This document shows positions 8,614 through 17,600 of a DNA stretch of 64,000 bases, one piece after another. The position numbers and the translations under genes are program-made. The stretch lies in assembly GCF_031454135.1 (NCBI RefSeq), contig NZ_JAVDQF010000001.1:930001-994000 (forward strand), read 5' to 3'. Under the pieces are notes generated by a model. That model was not told the DNA's origin and made no database searches. It worked only from the letters and a program-made list of their open reading frames with translations. Every line of letters begins with the position of its first letter. Positions within the stretch are counted from its first letter, which is position 1. This DNA comes from Arthrobacter russicus. Its GTDB lineage: Bacteria; Actinomycetota; Actinomycetes; Actinomycetales; Micrococcaceae.

Positions 8614-10364
8614 GGTGCGACTTTCCCCGGCTCGGCCGTTGCCGATGCCGCAGCGGCCATCGGGATCCGGACCCCGCGTTCGGCGGCGACCTCGCTGGCC
8701 CGGTCGTAGCCGGCGTCGACGTGCCGGATCACTCCCATACCGGGGTCATTGGTGAGCAGCCGCTCCAACTTCTGCGCCGCCAACTCGGTGCCGTCCGCAA
8801 CGGACACCTGTCCGGCGTGGATCGAGCGGCCGATGCCCACCCCGCCACCGTGGTGGATGGACACCCAGGTGGCACCCGAAGACGTGTTCAGCAAGGCATT
8901 GAGCAGCGGCCAGTCCGCAATCGCGTCGGAACCGTCCGCCATGGCTTCGGTTTCCCGGTACGGCGAAGCCACCGAGCCGGAATCCAGGTGGTCCCGGCCG
9001 ATCACGATCGGGGCGGAGACTTTGCCTTCGGCGACCAGCCGGTTGAAGAGCAGGCCGGCCTTCGCCCGGTCGCCGTAGCCCAACCAGCAGATCCGGGCCG
9101 GCAGGCCTTCGAATTCCACATGTTCGGCGGCCGCATCCAGCCAGCGGTGCAAGTGCTGGTTGTCCGGGAACAGTTCCTTCAGCGCGGCGTCGGTCACCGC
9201 GATGTCCGCCGGATCGCCGGAGAGCGCCACCCAGCGGAACGGGCCGAGCCCTTCGCAGAACAAGGGCCGGATGTAGGCGGGCACGAAACCCGGGAACTCG
9301 AAGGCGCGCTCGAAACCGCCCTTGCGCGCCTCGTCGCGGATCGAATTGCCGTAATCGAAGACTTCAGCCCCGGCATCCTGGAATCCGACCATCGCTTCGA
9401 CCTGACGGGCCATCGACACCTGGGACTTCTTGGTGAAGCCGTCCGGATCACCGGTGGCTTCACGCTGCCATTCCTCGAGCGAAACCCCCTCCGGCAGGTA
9501 ACTGAGCGGATCGTGCGCACTGGTCTGGTCGGTGACGATGTCGATGCTGATCTCGCCCGCCAGGTGCCGGGCCAACAAGTCCGGGAAGACCTCGGCGGCG
9601 TTCCCGACGTAGCCCACCGACAACGCCCGCTTTTCCGCCTTGGCGGCCAGCACTTTGGCCAGCGCCGCGTCCAGATCGGTTTCCACTTCGTCCAGATAGC
9701 GCTTGCCCACCCGGCGCCGCATCCGGCTCTCGTCGACGTCGATGATCAGGCAGGCGCCGCCGTTGAGCGTCACGGCGAGCGGCTGCGCACCGCCCATCCC
9801 GCCGCAGCCGCCGGTCAGGGTCAGCGTGCCGGCGAGCGTGGGCGCATCGATCCGCTGCTCGGCGAAGAGCTTCGCCGCGATCGCGGCGAAAGTCTCGAAG
9901 GTGCCCTGCAGAATGCCCTGGGTGCCAATGTAGATCCAGGACCCCGCGGTCATCTGCCCGTACATCATCAGCCCTTCGGCTTCGAGCTTGCGGAACTCCG
10001 GCCAGGTGGCCCAGTCGCCGACCAGATTGGAATTGGCCAACAGCACCCGCGGCGCCCACTCATTGGTCCGGAAGACGCCCACCGGCTTGCCGGACTGCAC
10101 CAGCAGGGTTTCGTCCGACTCCAGCGTGGTGAGGCTCTGCACAATGGCATCGTAGGCTTCCCAGCTGCGTGCTGCCCGGCCGGTGCCGCCATAGACCACC
10201 AGGTCCTCCGGGCGTTCGGCCACCTCCGGATCCAAGTTGTTCATCAGCATCCGCAGGGGTGCTTCGGTTTGCCAGGACTTGGCGCTGAGGCCGCTCCCCC
10301 GGGCGGCGCGGATGCTGCGGCCGTCCTGGTACCGGCTCGGGTCGTGCTGGGTAAACGATGCCAT
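8610..10364 (-). CDS. hutU: Urocanate hydratase
   Basis: Second step of histidine degradation: hydrates urocanate to imidazolone propionate using tightly bound NAD+. The NAD-binding signature [20 protein letters not shown] and the active-site segment [15 protein letters not shown] with the essential Cys are present; 584 aa, family-typical. Start [16 protein letters not shown] at ATG 10362-10364 is preceded by AGGAGT at good spacing. Its stop overlaps the next start as ATGA. First enzyme gene of the leftward operon, 64 bp after the IclR-type gene. Confidence 0.96.
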   Translation of the reverse strand: MASFTQHDPSRYQDGRSIRAARGSGLSAKSWQTEAPLRMLMNNLDPEVAERPEDLVVYGGTGRAARSWEAYDAIVQSLTTLESDETLLVQSGKPVGVFRTNEWAPRVLLANSNLVGDWATWPEFRKLEAEGLMMYGQMTAGSWIYIGTQGILQGTFETFAAIAAKLFAEQRIDAPTLAGTLTLTGGCGGMGGAQPLAVTLNGGACLIIDVDESRMRRRVGKRYLDEVETDLDAALAKVLAAKAEKRALSVGYVGNAAEVFPDLLARHLAGEISIDIVTDQTSAHDPLSYLPEGVSLEEWQREATGDPDGFTKKSQVSMARQVEAMVGFQDAGAEVFDYGNSIRDEARKGGFERAFEFPGFVPAYIRPLFCEGLGPFRWVALSGDPADIAVTDAALKELFPDNQHLHRWLDAAAEHVEFEGLPARICWLGYGDRAKAGLLFNRLVAEGKVSAPIVIGRDHLDSGSVASPYRETEAMADGSDAIADWPLLNALLNTSSGATWVSIHHGGGVGIGRSIHAGQVSVADGTELAAQKLERLLTNDPGMGVIRHVDAGYDRASEVAAERGVRIPMAAAASATAEPGKVAP

Positions 10365-10428
10365 CGGTGGACTCCTGTGTCGTGTTCTTGTGGCTGGTCG
10401 AAGGTTGGTGCCGCCCGGACGCCGCCGG

Positions 10429-11112
10429 TCAGCTCGAGGCGGCCGTTCCGGGCCGGAGATCCGCGGACGGCGGTGCGTGCAGCACCGATTTCGCCTCGGC
10501 CACCACCAGGGCACCGATCCGCTCGGCTTCAGCAGGACTCATCCGGTAGCTGGGTGCGACCACGCTCAAGGCGCCGACGGTGCGGCCGCCGACTGTGATC
10601 GGCGCCGCTACCGCAGTGACATCGGCCTCCACTCCGTCGTTGACCACGACGTATCCGGCCGGGCCGAGTTCGCCGCGCAGCACCGCTCCCGCGGCCGTGC
10701 CGTCCAGCGGGATGCTCCGGCCGACCCAGCTGGAATGCCGCACCGAGTGCGTGCCTTCGCGGACCGCGATGTAGATGCCGTGGTCGGAGCCTTGGTCCGA
10801 CCTGACGTTGAGGTAGGTGGATTCTCCAGTGGCCGCCACCAGGCGGGTCATCGAGGCCTCGGCCAAGGAGACCAGGGACTCGTTGGCGAGCGCTTGCGCG
10901 CCGAGCTGGACCAGCCGCATCCCAGGCCGGTAGCCGTCGTCGTCCTTGCGGACGAAGCCTTCGGTTTCCATGGTGCGCAGCAAGCGCAGCGCGGTCGAAG
11001 CAGAAAGCCCGGTTTCCCTGGCCGATTCGGCCAAACTCAGACTCCCGGCATCGCAGACCGCGGCGAGCAGGTTCAATGCGCGCTCGACCGTGCGGGTGGA
11101 CGGGTCCGCCAC
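10429..11112 (-). CDS. IclR-family transcriptional regulator of the hut genes
   Basis: N-terminal winged helix ([20 protein letters not shown], residues about 23-42) and C-terminal IclR effector domain (residues about 75-215, with GTAAGAVL and the [13 protein letters not shown] segment). Start is GTG at 11110-11112 because AAGGAGG lies 6 nt upstream; longer in-frame starts lack a site and would intrude into the divergent promoter. It is divergent from hutH and reads into hutU, so it probably controls both arms, with urocanate or histidine as likely inducer by analogy to other hut regulators (inference). Confidence 0.85.
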   Translation of the reverse strand: MADPSTRTVERALNLLAAVCDAGSLSLAESARETGLSASTALRLLRTMETEGFVRKDDDGYRPGMRLVQLGAQALANESLVSLAEASMTRLVAATGESTYLNVRSDQGSDHGIYIAVREGTHSVRHSSWVGRSIPLDGTAAGAVLRGELGPAGYVVVNDGVEADVTAVAAPITVGGRTVGALSVVAPSYRMSPAEAERIGALVVAEAKSVLHAPPSADLRPGTAASS

Positions 11113-11171
11113 CTGGGCCTCCTTTTTCGTGGTGCAGAGCTCGGGGCTATTGCAATCTGCCGAGCAATGTA

Positions 11172-11197
11172 TTTCACTTATTGAAACGCGTATTTCA
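11172..11197. promoter_or_regulatory. Candidate IclR operator in the hutH/regulator divergent region
   Basis: Three alternating half-sites TTTCA (11172-11176), TGAAA (11182-11186), TTTCA (11193-11197), spaced by 5 and 6 bp, in an AT-rich patch between the regulator start (11112) and hutH start (11245). The first two form an inverted repeat with a 5-bp spacer. Position and symmetry suit an IclR-type dimer; binding is inference. Confidence 0.5.
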
Positions 11198-11244
11198 TTG
11201 ATTGGCAAGATGCTGCTGATCAGACGTCAGAAAACGAGGAACAG

Positions 11245-12804
11245 ATGAAGACCGAAGTGGAGATCGGCGTCGGAGCGCTCAGCCCGGACGACGTCGTGGC
11301 AGTCGCCCGGCACGGCGCGAAGGTCCAGTTGACTGAGGCCTCGCTGTCCGCAATCGCCGACTCCCGGGCGGTCATCGACGCCCTGGTCGACGACGAAATG
11401 CCGCATTACGGCGTGTCCACCGGTTTCGGCGCACTCGCCACGAAGCAGATCCCGGTCGAGCTGCGCAGCCAGCTGCAGCGTTCGCTGATCCGCTCGCATG
11501 CCGCCTCCTCGGGCGCCGAAGTGGACCGCGAAGTGGTCCGCGGTTTGATGCTCAACCGGATCTCCACCTTGGCCACCGGGCGGACCGGAGTCCGGCCCGG
11601 CACCGTGCAGGCCTATCTCAGCATGCTCAATGCCGGGATCACGCCGGTGGTGGGCGAATACGGCTCGCTGGGCTGCTCCGGCGATCTGGCGCCGCTTTCG
11701 CACTGCGCACTCGCGCTGATGGGCGAAGGCCAGGTGCGCAACCAGGACGGCGAGCTGCTGCCGGCCGCCGAAGCACTCGCCGCCGCCGGACTGGAACCGG
11801 TGGAACTGCGCGAAAAAGAAGGCTTGGCCCTGATCAACGGCACCGACGGGATGCTCGGCATGCTGATCCTGGCCGCGCACGATCTGCACCGGCTGCTGGC
11901 ACTCGCCGACCTCGCCGCAGGGATGAGCGTCGAAGGGCTGCTGGGCACGGACTCGGTCTTCGCCGAGGACCTGCACGCGCTCCGGCCGCATCCGGGGCAA
12001 CAGGTTTCCGCCGCGAACCTCCGGCGGATCCTGGCCGGCTCGGCGCTGATCGCAGAACACCGCTCGGAAGGCTCCTTCACCCGGGTGCAAGACGCCTATT
12101 CGCTGCGTTGCGCCCCGCAGGTCCACGGCGCCGCCCGGGCCACGTTGAGCCACGTCGAGTCGGTAGCCGGCTACGAACTCGCCTCTGCGGTGGACAATCC
12201 GGTGGTCACCCTCGACGGCCGGGTCGAATCCAACGGCAACTTCCACGGTGCCCCGGTGGGCTACGCCCTGGATTTCCTGGCCATCGCGGTGGCCGATGTC
12301 GCCTCGATGAGCGAACGCCGTACCGACCGATTCCTGGACACCTCGCGCAACCACGGCCTGAACGCCTTCCTCGCCGACGATCCCGGGGTCGATTCCGGGC
12401 ACATGATCGCCCAATACACCCAGGCCGGAATCGTTTCCGAGCTCAAACGGTTGGCCGCCCCGGCCTCAGTGGACTCGATTCCCTCTTCGGCGATGCAGGA
12501 AGACCACGTCTCGATGGGTTGGGCCGCGGGCCTGAAACTCCGCCGGGCGCTCGACGGGCTGACCCGGGTGCTGGCGATCGAAATCCTCACCGCAGCCCGG
12601 GCCATGGACTTCCGGGATGGCGGCGTAGCGCAGTCCAAAGGCTCGGCCGCCACCACTGCGGCGCGCGCGCTGATCCGCGAGCAGGTGCCCGGCCCGGGCA
12701 CCGATCGTTACCTGGCTCCGGAAATCGAGGCGGTGCGCCGGCTCGTGGACGATGGTTCGTTGCTCGATGCGGTGAACGCCGCACTCGCCGAGCCGCTGCT
12801 TTAG
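11245..12804 (+). CDS. hutH: Histidine ammonia-lyase
   Basis: Deaminates L-histidine to urocanate, first step of the pathway. 519 aa, typical length. The MIO prosthetic group forms autocatalytically from an X-Ser-Gly triad; here it is Cys144-Ser145-Gly146 inside GSLGCSGDLAPLSH, where most bacterial histidases have Ala-Ser-Gly. Cys in this position is known from other actinobacterial histidases. Tyr in HYGVSTGFG and the ALINGTDGMLG and QEDHVSMG segments are conserved. ATG 11245 has GAGGAA just upstream. Transcribed divergently from the regulator and the other hut genes. Confidence 0.96.
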   Translation: MKTEVEIGVGALSPDDVVAVARHGAKVQLTEASLSAIADSRAVIDALVDDEMPHYGVSTGFGALATKQIPVELRSQLQRSLIRSHAASSGAEVDREVVRGLMLNRISTLATGRTGVRPGTVQAYLSMLNAGITPVVGEYGSLGCSGDLAPLSHCALALMGEGQVRNQDGELLPAAEALAAAGLEPVELREKEGLALINGTDGMLGMLILAAHDLHRLLALADLAAGMSVEGLLGTDSVFAEDLHALRPHPGQQVSAANLRRILAGSALIAEHRSEGSFTRVQDAYSLRCAPQVHGAARATLSHVESVAGYELASAVDNPVVTLDGRVESNGNFHGAPVGYALDFLAIAVADVASMSERRTDRFLDTSRNHGLNAFLADDPGVDSGHMIAQYTQAGIVSELKRLAAPASVDSIPSSAMQEDHVSMGWAAGLKLRRALDGLTRVLAIEILTAARAMDFRDGGVAQSKGSAATTAARALIREQVPGPGTDRYLAPEIEAVRRLVDDGSLLDAVNAALAEPLL

Positions 12805-12852
12805 CCCGGATCGGCCCAGACGCCGATTCAGCCAGACGCCGGCTCAGCCCAG
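12805..12852. repeat. Three decayed 16-bp tandem repeats between hutH and TetR gene
   Basis: Units at 12805-12820, 12821-12836 and 12837-12852 share the pattern cgccgg(a/c)tc(a/g)gcccaga, with 3-5 differences each. They start directly after the hutH stop and run into the last codons of the convergent TetR gene. Confidence 0.65.
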
Positions 12853-13566
12853 TTCCTGCAGCCAATGCCGCAGCAATGCGGTCTCACGCGGATGCAATGG
12901 AAGCTGCTCCGGCTGGGCGATTTCCAGTGCTGCGGCCAAATCCGCGGCTTCTTTCGCGATGACCGACCGCCACGGCTGAGCAGCATCGGCGGCTTCGGGA
13001 TCAGCGGCTCTGGAGATGGCGCCGAGCAGCAAGTCCCGGACGCTTTCCGAAACCCGCAGGTCCGGAAGCTCGGTAGCCTCGGTGATCAGAGCCAAGGTGA
13101 CGCCGATATTGGTGGAGAGGATCTGCGCCGCGGCGAGTTCCGCGTGCACCTTCAGCCGCCCCGCGGCAAAGGCTTCCTGGGTGCGCAGCAGGAGCAACCG
13201 CTCCACCTCGCGCGCGGCGCTCGGCCGCCCGCCCGGGTGCGTCCGGCCGTACATGAGCGCGTAGAGCTGCGGGTTCTGCAAGCCGAACTCCACGTGGTTG
13301 TCCCAGCCGCGGCGCAACACCTCGATCGGGTCCGCCAGTCGCGGCTGGTCCGATTTCGCGTTCAGATAGCTTTCGAAAGCGAAGCTCACCAGGGCGTCCA
13401 TCAGCCCGTCCTTGCTGCCGAAATAGTGGTACAGCGTCGGCAGCTGCACGCCCGCGCGTTCGCAAATCGCGCGGATTGGGACGTCTTGGTTGGGCGAGCC
13501 GCTGACCAGCTCCGCCGCGGCGTCGAGCAACCGTTGTTTGGTCGGGCTTTCAGCATGCTGTTTCAC
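12844..13566 (-). CDS. TetR-family regulator, divergent from SDR gene
   Basis: 240 aa. HTH at residues about 25-50 (VPIRAICERAGVQLPTLYHYF), then a helical ligand-binding domain with GWDNHVEFGLQNPQLYALMYG, similar to TetR C-terminal domains of the TetR_C_33-like type (family subgroup is a guess). Full length, unlike the TetR gene at 4.5 kb. The divergent short-chain dehydrogenase and a perfect inverted repeat in the 72-bp gap make it the likely repressor of that gene and of itself. The ligand is unknown. Confidence 0.85.
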   Translation of the reverse strand: MKQHAESPTKQRLLDAAAELVSGSPNQDVPIRAICERAGVQLPTLYHYFGSKDGLMDALVSFAFESYLNAKSDQPRLADPIEVLRRGWDNHVEFGLQNPQLYALMYGRTHPGGRPSAAREVERLLLLRTQEAFAAGRLKVHAELAAAQILSTNIGVTLALITEATELPDLRVSESVRDLLLGAISRAADPEAADAAQPWRSVIAKEAADLAAALEIAQPEQLPLHPRETALLRHWLQELG

Positions 13567-13583
13567 GTTGATATATTAACTCA

Positions 13584-13598
13584 TGTATCAGCGATACA
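13584..13598. promoter_or_regulatory. Palindromic TetR operator
   Basis: TGTATC-AGC-GATACA, perfect 6-bp arms with a 3-bp centre, 17 bp upstream of the TetR start and 40 bp upstream of the SDR start. Size and place fit a TetR dimer site controlling both genes. Confidence 0.7.
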
Positions 13599-13638
13599 GG
13601 ACTATTCCTAACAGTTTCAGCAGACGAAGGGGATCGAC

Positions 13639-14394
13639 ATGACTGAACGAACTTTGACCGGAAAAACCGCAGTGGTCGCGGCTGGGGCGAAAAACCTCGG
13701 CGGGCTGATCAGCCGCCAATTGGCAGATCTGGGTGCCAATGTCGTGGTGCATTACCACTCGGCCGGCAGCGAAGCCGCCGCCCGGGAAACCCTCGCCGCG
13801 ATCCAGCAGGCCGGCGCGGCAGGCCTCGTCGTGGACGGCGATTTGAGTAAACCGGCCGATGTCGAACAGCTTTTCAGTCAGGCCAAAACCGCCTTCGGCG
13901 GCATCGACATCGCGGTGAACACCGCGGGCATGGTGCTGCGCAAACCGATCGTGGAGATCAGCGAAGCCGAATACGACGCGATGTTCGACGTCAACGCCAA
14001 GGCGGCGTTCTTCTTCATCAAGGAGGCTGCCAAGCAGCTCAACGACGGCGGCCGGATCGTGACCATCGTGACCTCGTTGCTCGCGGCGTTCACCGACGGC
14101 TACTCGACCTATGCCGGGGCGAAGGCTCCGGTGGAGCATTTCACCCGCGCCGCGGCCAAGGAATTGGCCGGCCGGAAGATCTCGGTCAACAACATCGCCC
14201 CCGGCCCGATGGACACTCCGTTCTTTTACGGGCAGGAGACTCCGGAGCGGGTGGCTTTCCACAAATCGCAGGCCATGGGCGACGATTTGACCAAAATCGA
14301 GCAGATCGCGCCGATCGTGACCTTCCTGGCCACGGACGGCGGCTGGATCACCGGCCAAACCCTCTTCGCCAACGGCGGTTACACCACCCGGTGA
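13639..14394 (+). CDS. Short-chain dehydrogenase/reductase
   Basis: 251 aa classical-type SDR, NAD(P)-dependent, cytoplasmic. Nucleotide-binding loop is an atypical AGAKNLGG (position 16-23) instead of TGxxxGxG. NTAG motif appears as NTAGMV, catalytic Ser in VTSLLAA, and YxxxK as Tyr-Ala-Gly-Ala-Lys in YSTYAGAK. C-terminal NGGYTT is normal for the family. Under probable control of the divergent TetR protein. Substrate cannot be read from sequence; the operon is a single gene, with the exporter 50 bp on. Confidence 0.85.
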   Translation: MTERTLTGKTAVVAAGAKNLGGLISRQLADLGANVVVHYHSAGSEAAARETLAAIQQAGAAGLVVDGDLSKPADVEQLFSQAKTAFGGIDIAVNTAGMVLRKPIVEISEAEYDAMFDVNAKAAFFFIKEAAKQLNDGGRIVTIVTSLLAAFTDGYSTYAGAKAPVEHFTRAAAKELAGRKISVNNIAPGPMDTPFFYGQETPERVAFHKSQAMGDDLTKIEQIAPIVTFLATDGGWITGQTLFANGGYTTR

Positions 14395-14445
14395 CCCGTT
14401 CGAATTCAGTTGCCTGGGCGGAGGATGCGGGCGTTACACTCAGGT

Positions 14446-15078
14446 GTGACGCTCGCATCCTTCTTCGCATTCCTGGGTCTGTGCACGCTTCTGGTGATCA
14501 CGCCCGGGCCGGATTCCTTCCTAGTGCTCCGCTTTTCGCTCGCCCGGATCGGCTCTGGATTGGCGGCCGCCCTGGGCTGTTCGATCAGCACCCTGGTCTG
14601 GGCCTTGCTGGCCGGCGTCGGCCTGACCGCGCTGCTGGAGCAGTCCGCCGAAATCTACCGCGGAATCAAGCTGCTCGGTGCGGCCTATCTGATCTATCTG
14701 GGCGTTTCTTCTTTCCTGAAGTCCCGCAAAGCGGCAAAGCTGCCGGAACTCCCCGAGGCCCGCAAGGTCAGCCTCCGCTCCGGCTTCACCGCCGGCGCCC
14801 TCTCCACCATGCTGAACCCGAAGGTCGGCTTGTTCTACCTCGCGGTGGTGCCGCAGTTCCTGCCGCACGACGGCGCCGCGCTGCCGATCGCGTTGCTGCT
14901 CGGCGGGATCAACGGAGCGGTCGGCATGGCCTACTTGGCGATCCTGGCTTTCGCCGCGGCCAGGATGGTCGGATGGTTCAAAAAGCCCAAGGTCAGCCAG
15001 ATGATTGAGCGCAGCACCAGCGGGATCCTCGCCGCCTTGGGCGTCGGCATCGCGGTCAGCACCGTCGCCGAGTCCTGA
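14446..15078 (+). CDS. LysE/RhtB-family amino acid exporter
   Basis: Integral membrane protein with about six hydrophobic helices. The family signature TPGPD appears in LLVITPGPDSFLVLR near the N-terminus, and LNPKVGLFYLAVVPQFL in the middle. Exports amino acids or their derivatives. Start placed at GTG 14446 to give the usual VTLASFFAFLG N-terminus; upstream in-frame ATG 14425 and TTG 14410 are alternatives and no start has a convincing ribosome site. Substrate unknown. Confidence 0.82.
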   Translation: MTLASFFAFLGLCTLLVITPGPDSFLVLRFSLARIGSGLAAALGCSISTLVWALLAGVGLTALLEQSAEIYRGIKLLGAAYLIYLGVSSFLKSRKAAKLPELPEARKVSLRSGFTAGALSTMLNPKVGLFYLAVVPQFLPHDGAALPIALLLGGINGAVGMAYLAILAFAAARMVGWFKKPKVSQMIERSTSGILAALGVGIAVSTVAES

Positions 15079-15080
15079 CC

Positions 15081-15093
15081 CCGGGCGGCCCGG
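15081..15093. terminator. Small hairpin between convergent genes
   Basis: CCGGG-CGG-CCCGG immediately after the LysE stop and before the M20 stop. Short stem and no T-tract, so terminator function is uncertain. Confidence 0.35.
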
Positions 15094-15097
15094 CCAG

Positions 15098-16285
15098 TCA
15101 GCGCTCGAAGTCGCCCTGCAGGATCCGCTGCACGATGCCGGCGAGCAGCGCGGTGCGTTCGGCGATCGCACCGACCAGCATGTATTCCTCGGTCGAGTGA
15201 GCCCCGCCGCCCACCGCACCCAGGCCGTCCAGGGTCGGCACTCCGATCCCGGCGGTGAAATTGCCGTCCGAAGCACCGCCCACCGCGGCGGACCCGGGCG
15301 GATCGATGGCCAGTCCCGCAGCGACTTCCTGGCTGAGCGCGTAGAGTCCCGCCGATGCCGCGGGTTCCAGCGGGGGCCGGTTGATTCCGCCGTCGAGCCG
15401 TAGCCGGATGCCGGGCAGGTTCGGCAGCAAAGCGCGCAGTGCGGCATCCACCCGTTCCAGCTCCGGAACCGTCCAGGCCCGCACATCCAGATCGAGCAAG
15501 GCCCGGGCCGGGACAGTATTGGTGGTGGTCCCGGAACGCAGAACCGTCGGCGTCACCGAGGTCCCCGCAACCGGATCCGCCAAGGCGCTCACGGCCAACA
15601 CCTGATGTGCTGCTTCGACCGTGGCATTGACCCCCTTGTCCAGGTCCAACCCGGTATGCGAGGCCAGGCCCTGAATTTCCAGGCGGTAGATCGAAATGCC
15701 TTTTCTGGCGGTTTTGAGCGTTCCGCCATCGGCGGAAGCTTCGAGCACCAGAACCGCGTCCATGCCCTTGGCCAGCGCCTCGATCGGTCCGCGCGAGGTC
15801 CCGGAGCCGACCTCTTCGTCCCCGGTCACCAGGACCCGGACGCCGGCCAGCGATTGGCCGGCCTCGCGCAACAGCCGCAGCGCCCGGAAACCCTGCAGGA
15901 TCCCGGCCTTCATATCGAAAGCCCCGGGACCCCGGATCACCCCGGCATCGTTGCTGAACAAGTCCTGCCGCCAGGCGCCTTGCTCCCACACCGTGTCGTA
16001 GTGGCACAGGATCAGCACGCCGCGCCCCTGCGGGTGCGCGCCGAAGTCGAACAGGATCCGGGGCACGCCTTCATCAATCTCGATCTGCGGTGAGATCCCC
16101 AGGTTGACCTCGCCCAGGGCGGAAATCAAACCGGCGCAACGTTCCAGCAAAAGGTGGTCCCGGCTCGGCGACTCGGCGTGCACCAGCACTTTGAGTTCGC
16201 CGATCAGCGATTCGACTGACCGAGCGGCCTGCGGTACGGAAATCAGCAGTTCTGCCAAGCCTGGCACCCCCATGAAAATGAACAT
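15098..16285 (-). CDS. M20-family metallopeptidase (carboxypeptidase G2-like)
   Basis: 395 aa, di-zinc. Motifs: HYDTVW (first metal His/Asp), GPGAFDMKAG (bridging Asp), TGDEEVGS (catalytic and metal Glu), ASHTG in the dimerisation domain, and GAHSTEEY near the end. This combination resembles glutamate carboxypeptidase/CPG2-type enzymes, which remove C-terminal Glu from folates or peptides; the actual substrate is unknown. No signal peptide. Start MFIFMGVPG at 16285 lies inside a hairpin; ATG 16273 is an alternative. It is 58 bp downstream of kbl and may share its transcript. Confidence 0.85.
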   Translation of the reverse strand: MFIFMGVPGLAELLISVPQAARSVESLIGELKVLVHAESPSRDHLLLERCAGLISALGEVNLGISPQIEIDEGVPRILFDFGAHPQGRGVLILCHYDTVWEQGAWRQDLFSNDAGVIRGPGAFDMKAGILQGFRALRLLREAGQSLAGVRVLVTGDEEVGSGTSRGPIEALAKGMDAVLVLEASADGGTLKTARKGISIYRLEIQGLASHTGLDLDKGVNATVEAAHQVLAVSALADPVAGTSVTPTVLRSGTTTNTVPARALLDLDVRAWTVPELERVDAALRALLPNLPGIRLRLDGGINRPPLEPAASAGLYALSQEVAAGLAIDPPGSAAVGGASDGNFTAGIGVPTLDGLGAVGGGAHSTEEYMLVGAIAERTALLAGIVQRILQGDFER

Positions 16286-16340
16286 TCCGGCATGTATTGC
16301 GCGCCCGGTCCCTTCCGGGATGAGGCACTAGGCCGGAATG
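16283..16340. repeat. Nested inverted repeat at the kbl/M20 junction
   Basis: CATTCCGGC (16283-16291) and GCCGGAATG (16332-16340) form a perfect 9-bp outer stem. Inside it CCCGG (16304-16308) pairs with CCGGG (16315-16319). The outer arm includes the start codon of the M20 gene, so the RNA could act as terminator/attenuator or mask that start. Confidence 0.5.
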
Positions 16341-16343
16341 CTA

Positions 16344-17591
16344 TCAGCCCAAGCTGGTTCCGACAGCCTCCCGGCTGGCGATGAACGCCTGCACACAGGC
16401 TTCGACATCCGCCGCCGAATGCGATGCGGAAAGCTGCACCCGGATCCGCGCCGCGCCGCGTGGCACCACCGGGAAGCTGAAAGCGGTGACATAGACGCCG
16501 TGCGCCAGCATCGCGTCAGCGATCTGCGCCGCCAGCGCGGCGTCGCCGAACATCACCGGAATGATCGCGTGCTCGCCGTCGAGCAGTTCGAAGCCCTCCT
16601 CGGTCATCCGACGGCGGAACAATGCGGCGTTTTCGAAAAGCCGCTCGCGCAGTTGCGCCGAGTTCTGCACCAACTCCAACGCGGTCAGCGTGGCGGCGAC
16701 GATGGCCGGCGCCAGCGAGTTCGAGAACAGGTACGGCCGGGCCTTCTGCCGCAGCATCGCCACGATTTCGCCGCGCCCGGAAACATAGCCGCCGGAGGCT
16801 CCGCCGAGCGCTTTGCCGAACGTCCCGGTGTAGATGTCCACCCGGTCCGAAACTCCGGCATGTTCCGGGGTTCCGGCTCCGCTGTCGCCCATGAAACCGA
16901 CCGCATGCGAATCGTCGACCATCACCAAGGCGCCGTATTCGTCGGCCAAGTCGCAGATTTCGGCAAGCGGCGCCAGATAGCCGTCCATCGAGAACACGCC
17001 GTCGGTGACGATGATCGTGCGCCGGGCCCCGGTGCCGCCGTCCGGCCGGACTTGCTGGCCGGCCTCGATCAATTTCGCCTCCAGATCCGCCATGTCCTGG
17101 TTCGCATAACGGTAGCGGGCTGCCTTGGAAAGCCGGATGCCGTCGATGATCGAGGCGTGGTTGAGCGCGTCCGAAATGATCGCGTCCTCCGGTCCGAACA
17201 ACGACTCGAAAACCCCGCCGTTGGCGTCGAAACACGAGGAGAACAAGATCGTGTCTTCAGTGCCCAAAAAGGCGGACATCCGCTGCTCGAGTTCCAAGTG
17301 CAAGTCCTGGGTGCCGCAGATGAAGCGGACGCTGGCCATGCCGAATCCGCGCTGATCCAGTGCCTGCTTCGCCGCCGCGATCAGGTCCGGGTGATCGGCC
17401 AGGCCCAAGTAGTTGTTGGCACAGAAGTTCAGCACGGATTTGATGCTGCCCGCGGCCGCGCTGCCGTCCAACGGACCGGCTTGGATGTGCGAACTCTGCG
17501 CCGAGGCGATTTTGCGCTCGGTCTTGAACAAGCCGGCCGCGCGAATCTCGTCGAGCTCGCCGGCCAACTGGTCTTTGATGCTTGAATACAT
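16344..17591 (-). CDS. kbl: Glycine C-acetyltransferase (2-amino-3-ketobutyrate CoA ligase)
   Basis: PLP-dependent alpha-oxoamine synthase fold enzyme, 415 aa. Cleaves 2-amino-3-ketobutyrate with CoA to glycine and acetyl-CoA. Signature [14 protein letters not shown], the [14 protein letters not shown] stretch, [10 protein letters not shown] and the PLP lysine in [14 protein letters not shown] are all visible. Nine bases after tdh, same strand: together they form the two-step threonine-to-glycine pathway. RBS AGGAGAAT-like sequence (revcomp of 17592-17600) supports ATG 17591. Confidence 0.95.
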   Translation of the reverse strand: MYSSIKDQLAGELDEIRAAGLFKTERKIASAQSSHIQAGPLDGSAAAGSIKSVLNFCANNYLGLADHPDLIAAAKQALDQRGFGMASVRFICGTQDLHLELEQRMSAFLGTEDTILFSSCFDANGGVFESLFGPEDAIISDALNHASIIDGIRLSKAARYRYANQDMADLEAKLIEAGQQVRPDGGTGARRTIIVTDGVFSMDGYLAPLAEICDLADEYGALVMVDDSHAVGFMGDSGAGTPEHAGVSDRVDIYTGTFGKALGGASGGYVSGRGEIVAMLRQKARPYLFSNSLAPAIVAATLTALELVQNSAQLRERLFENAALFRRRMTEEGFELLDGEHAIIPVMFGDAALAAQIADAMLAHGVYVTAFSFPVVPRGAARIRVQLSASHSAADVEACVQAFIASREAVGTSLG

Positions 17592-17600
17592 GGGATTCTC

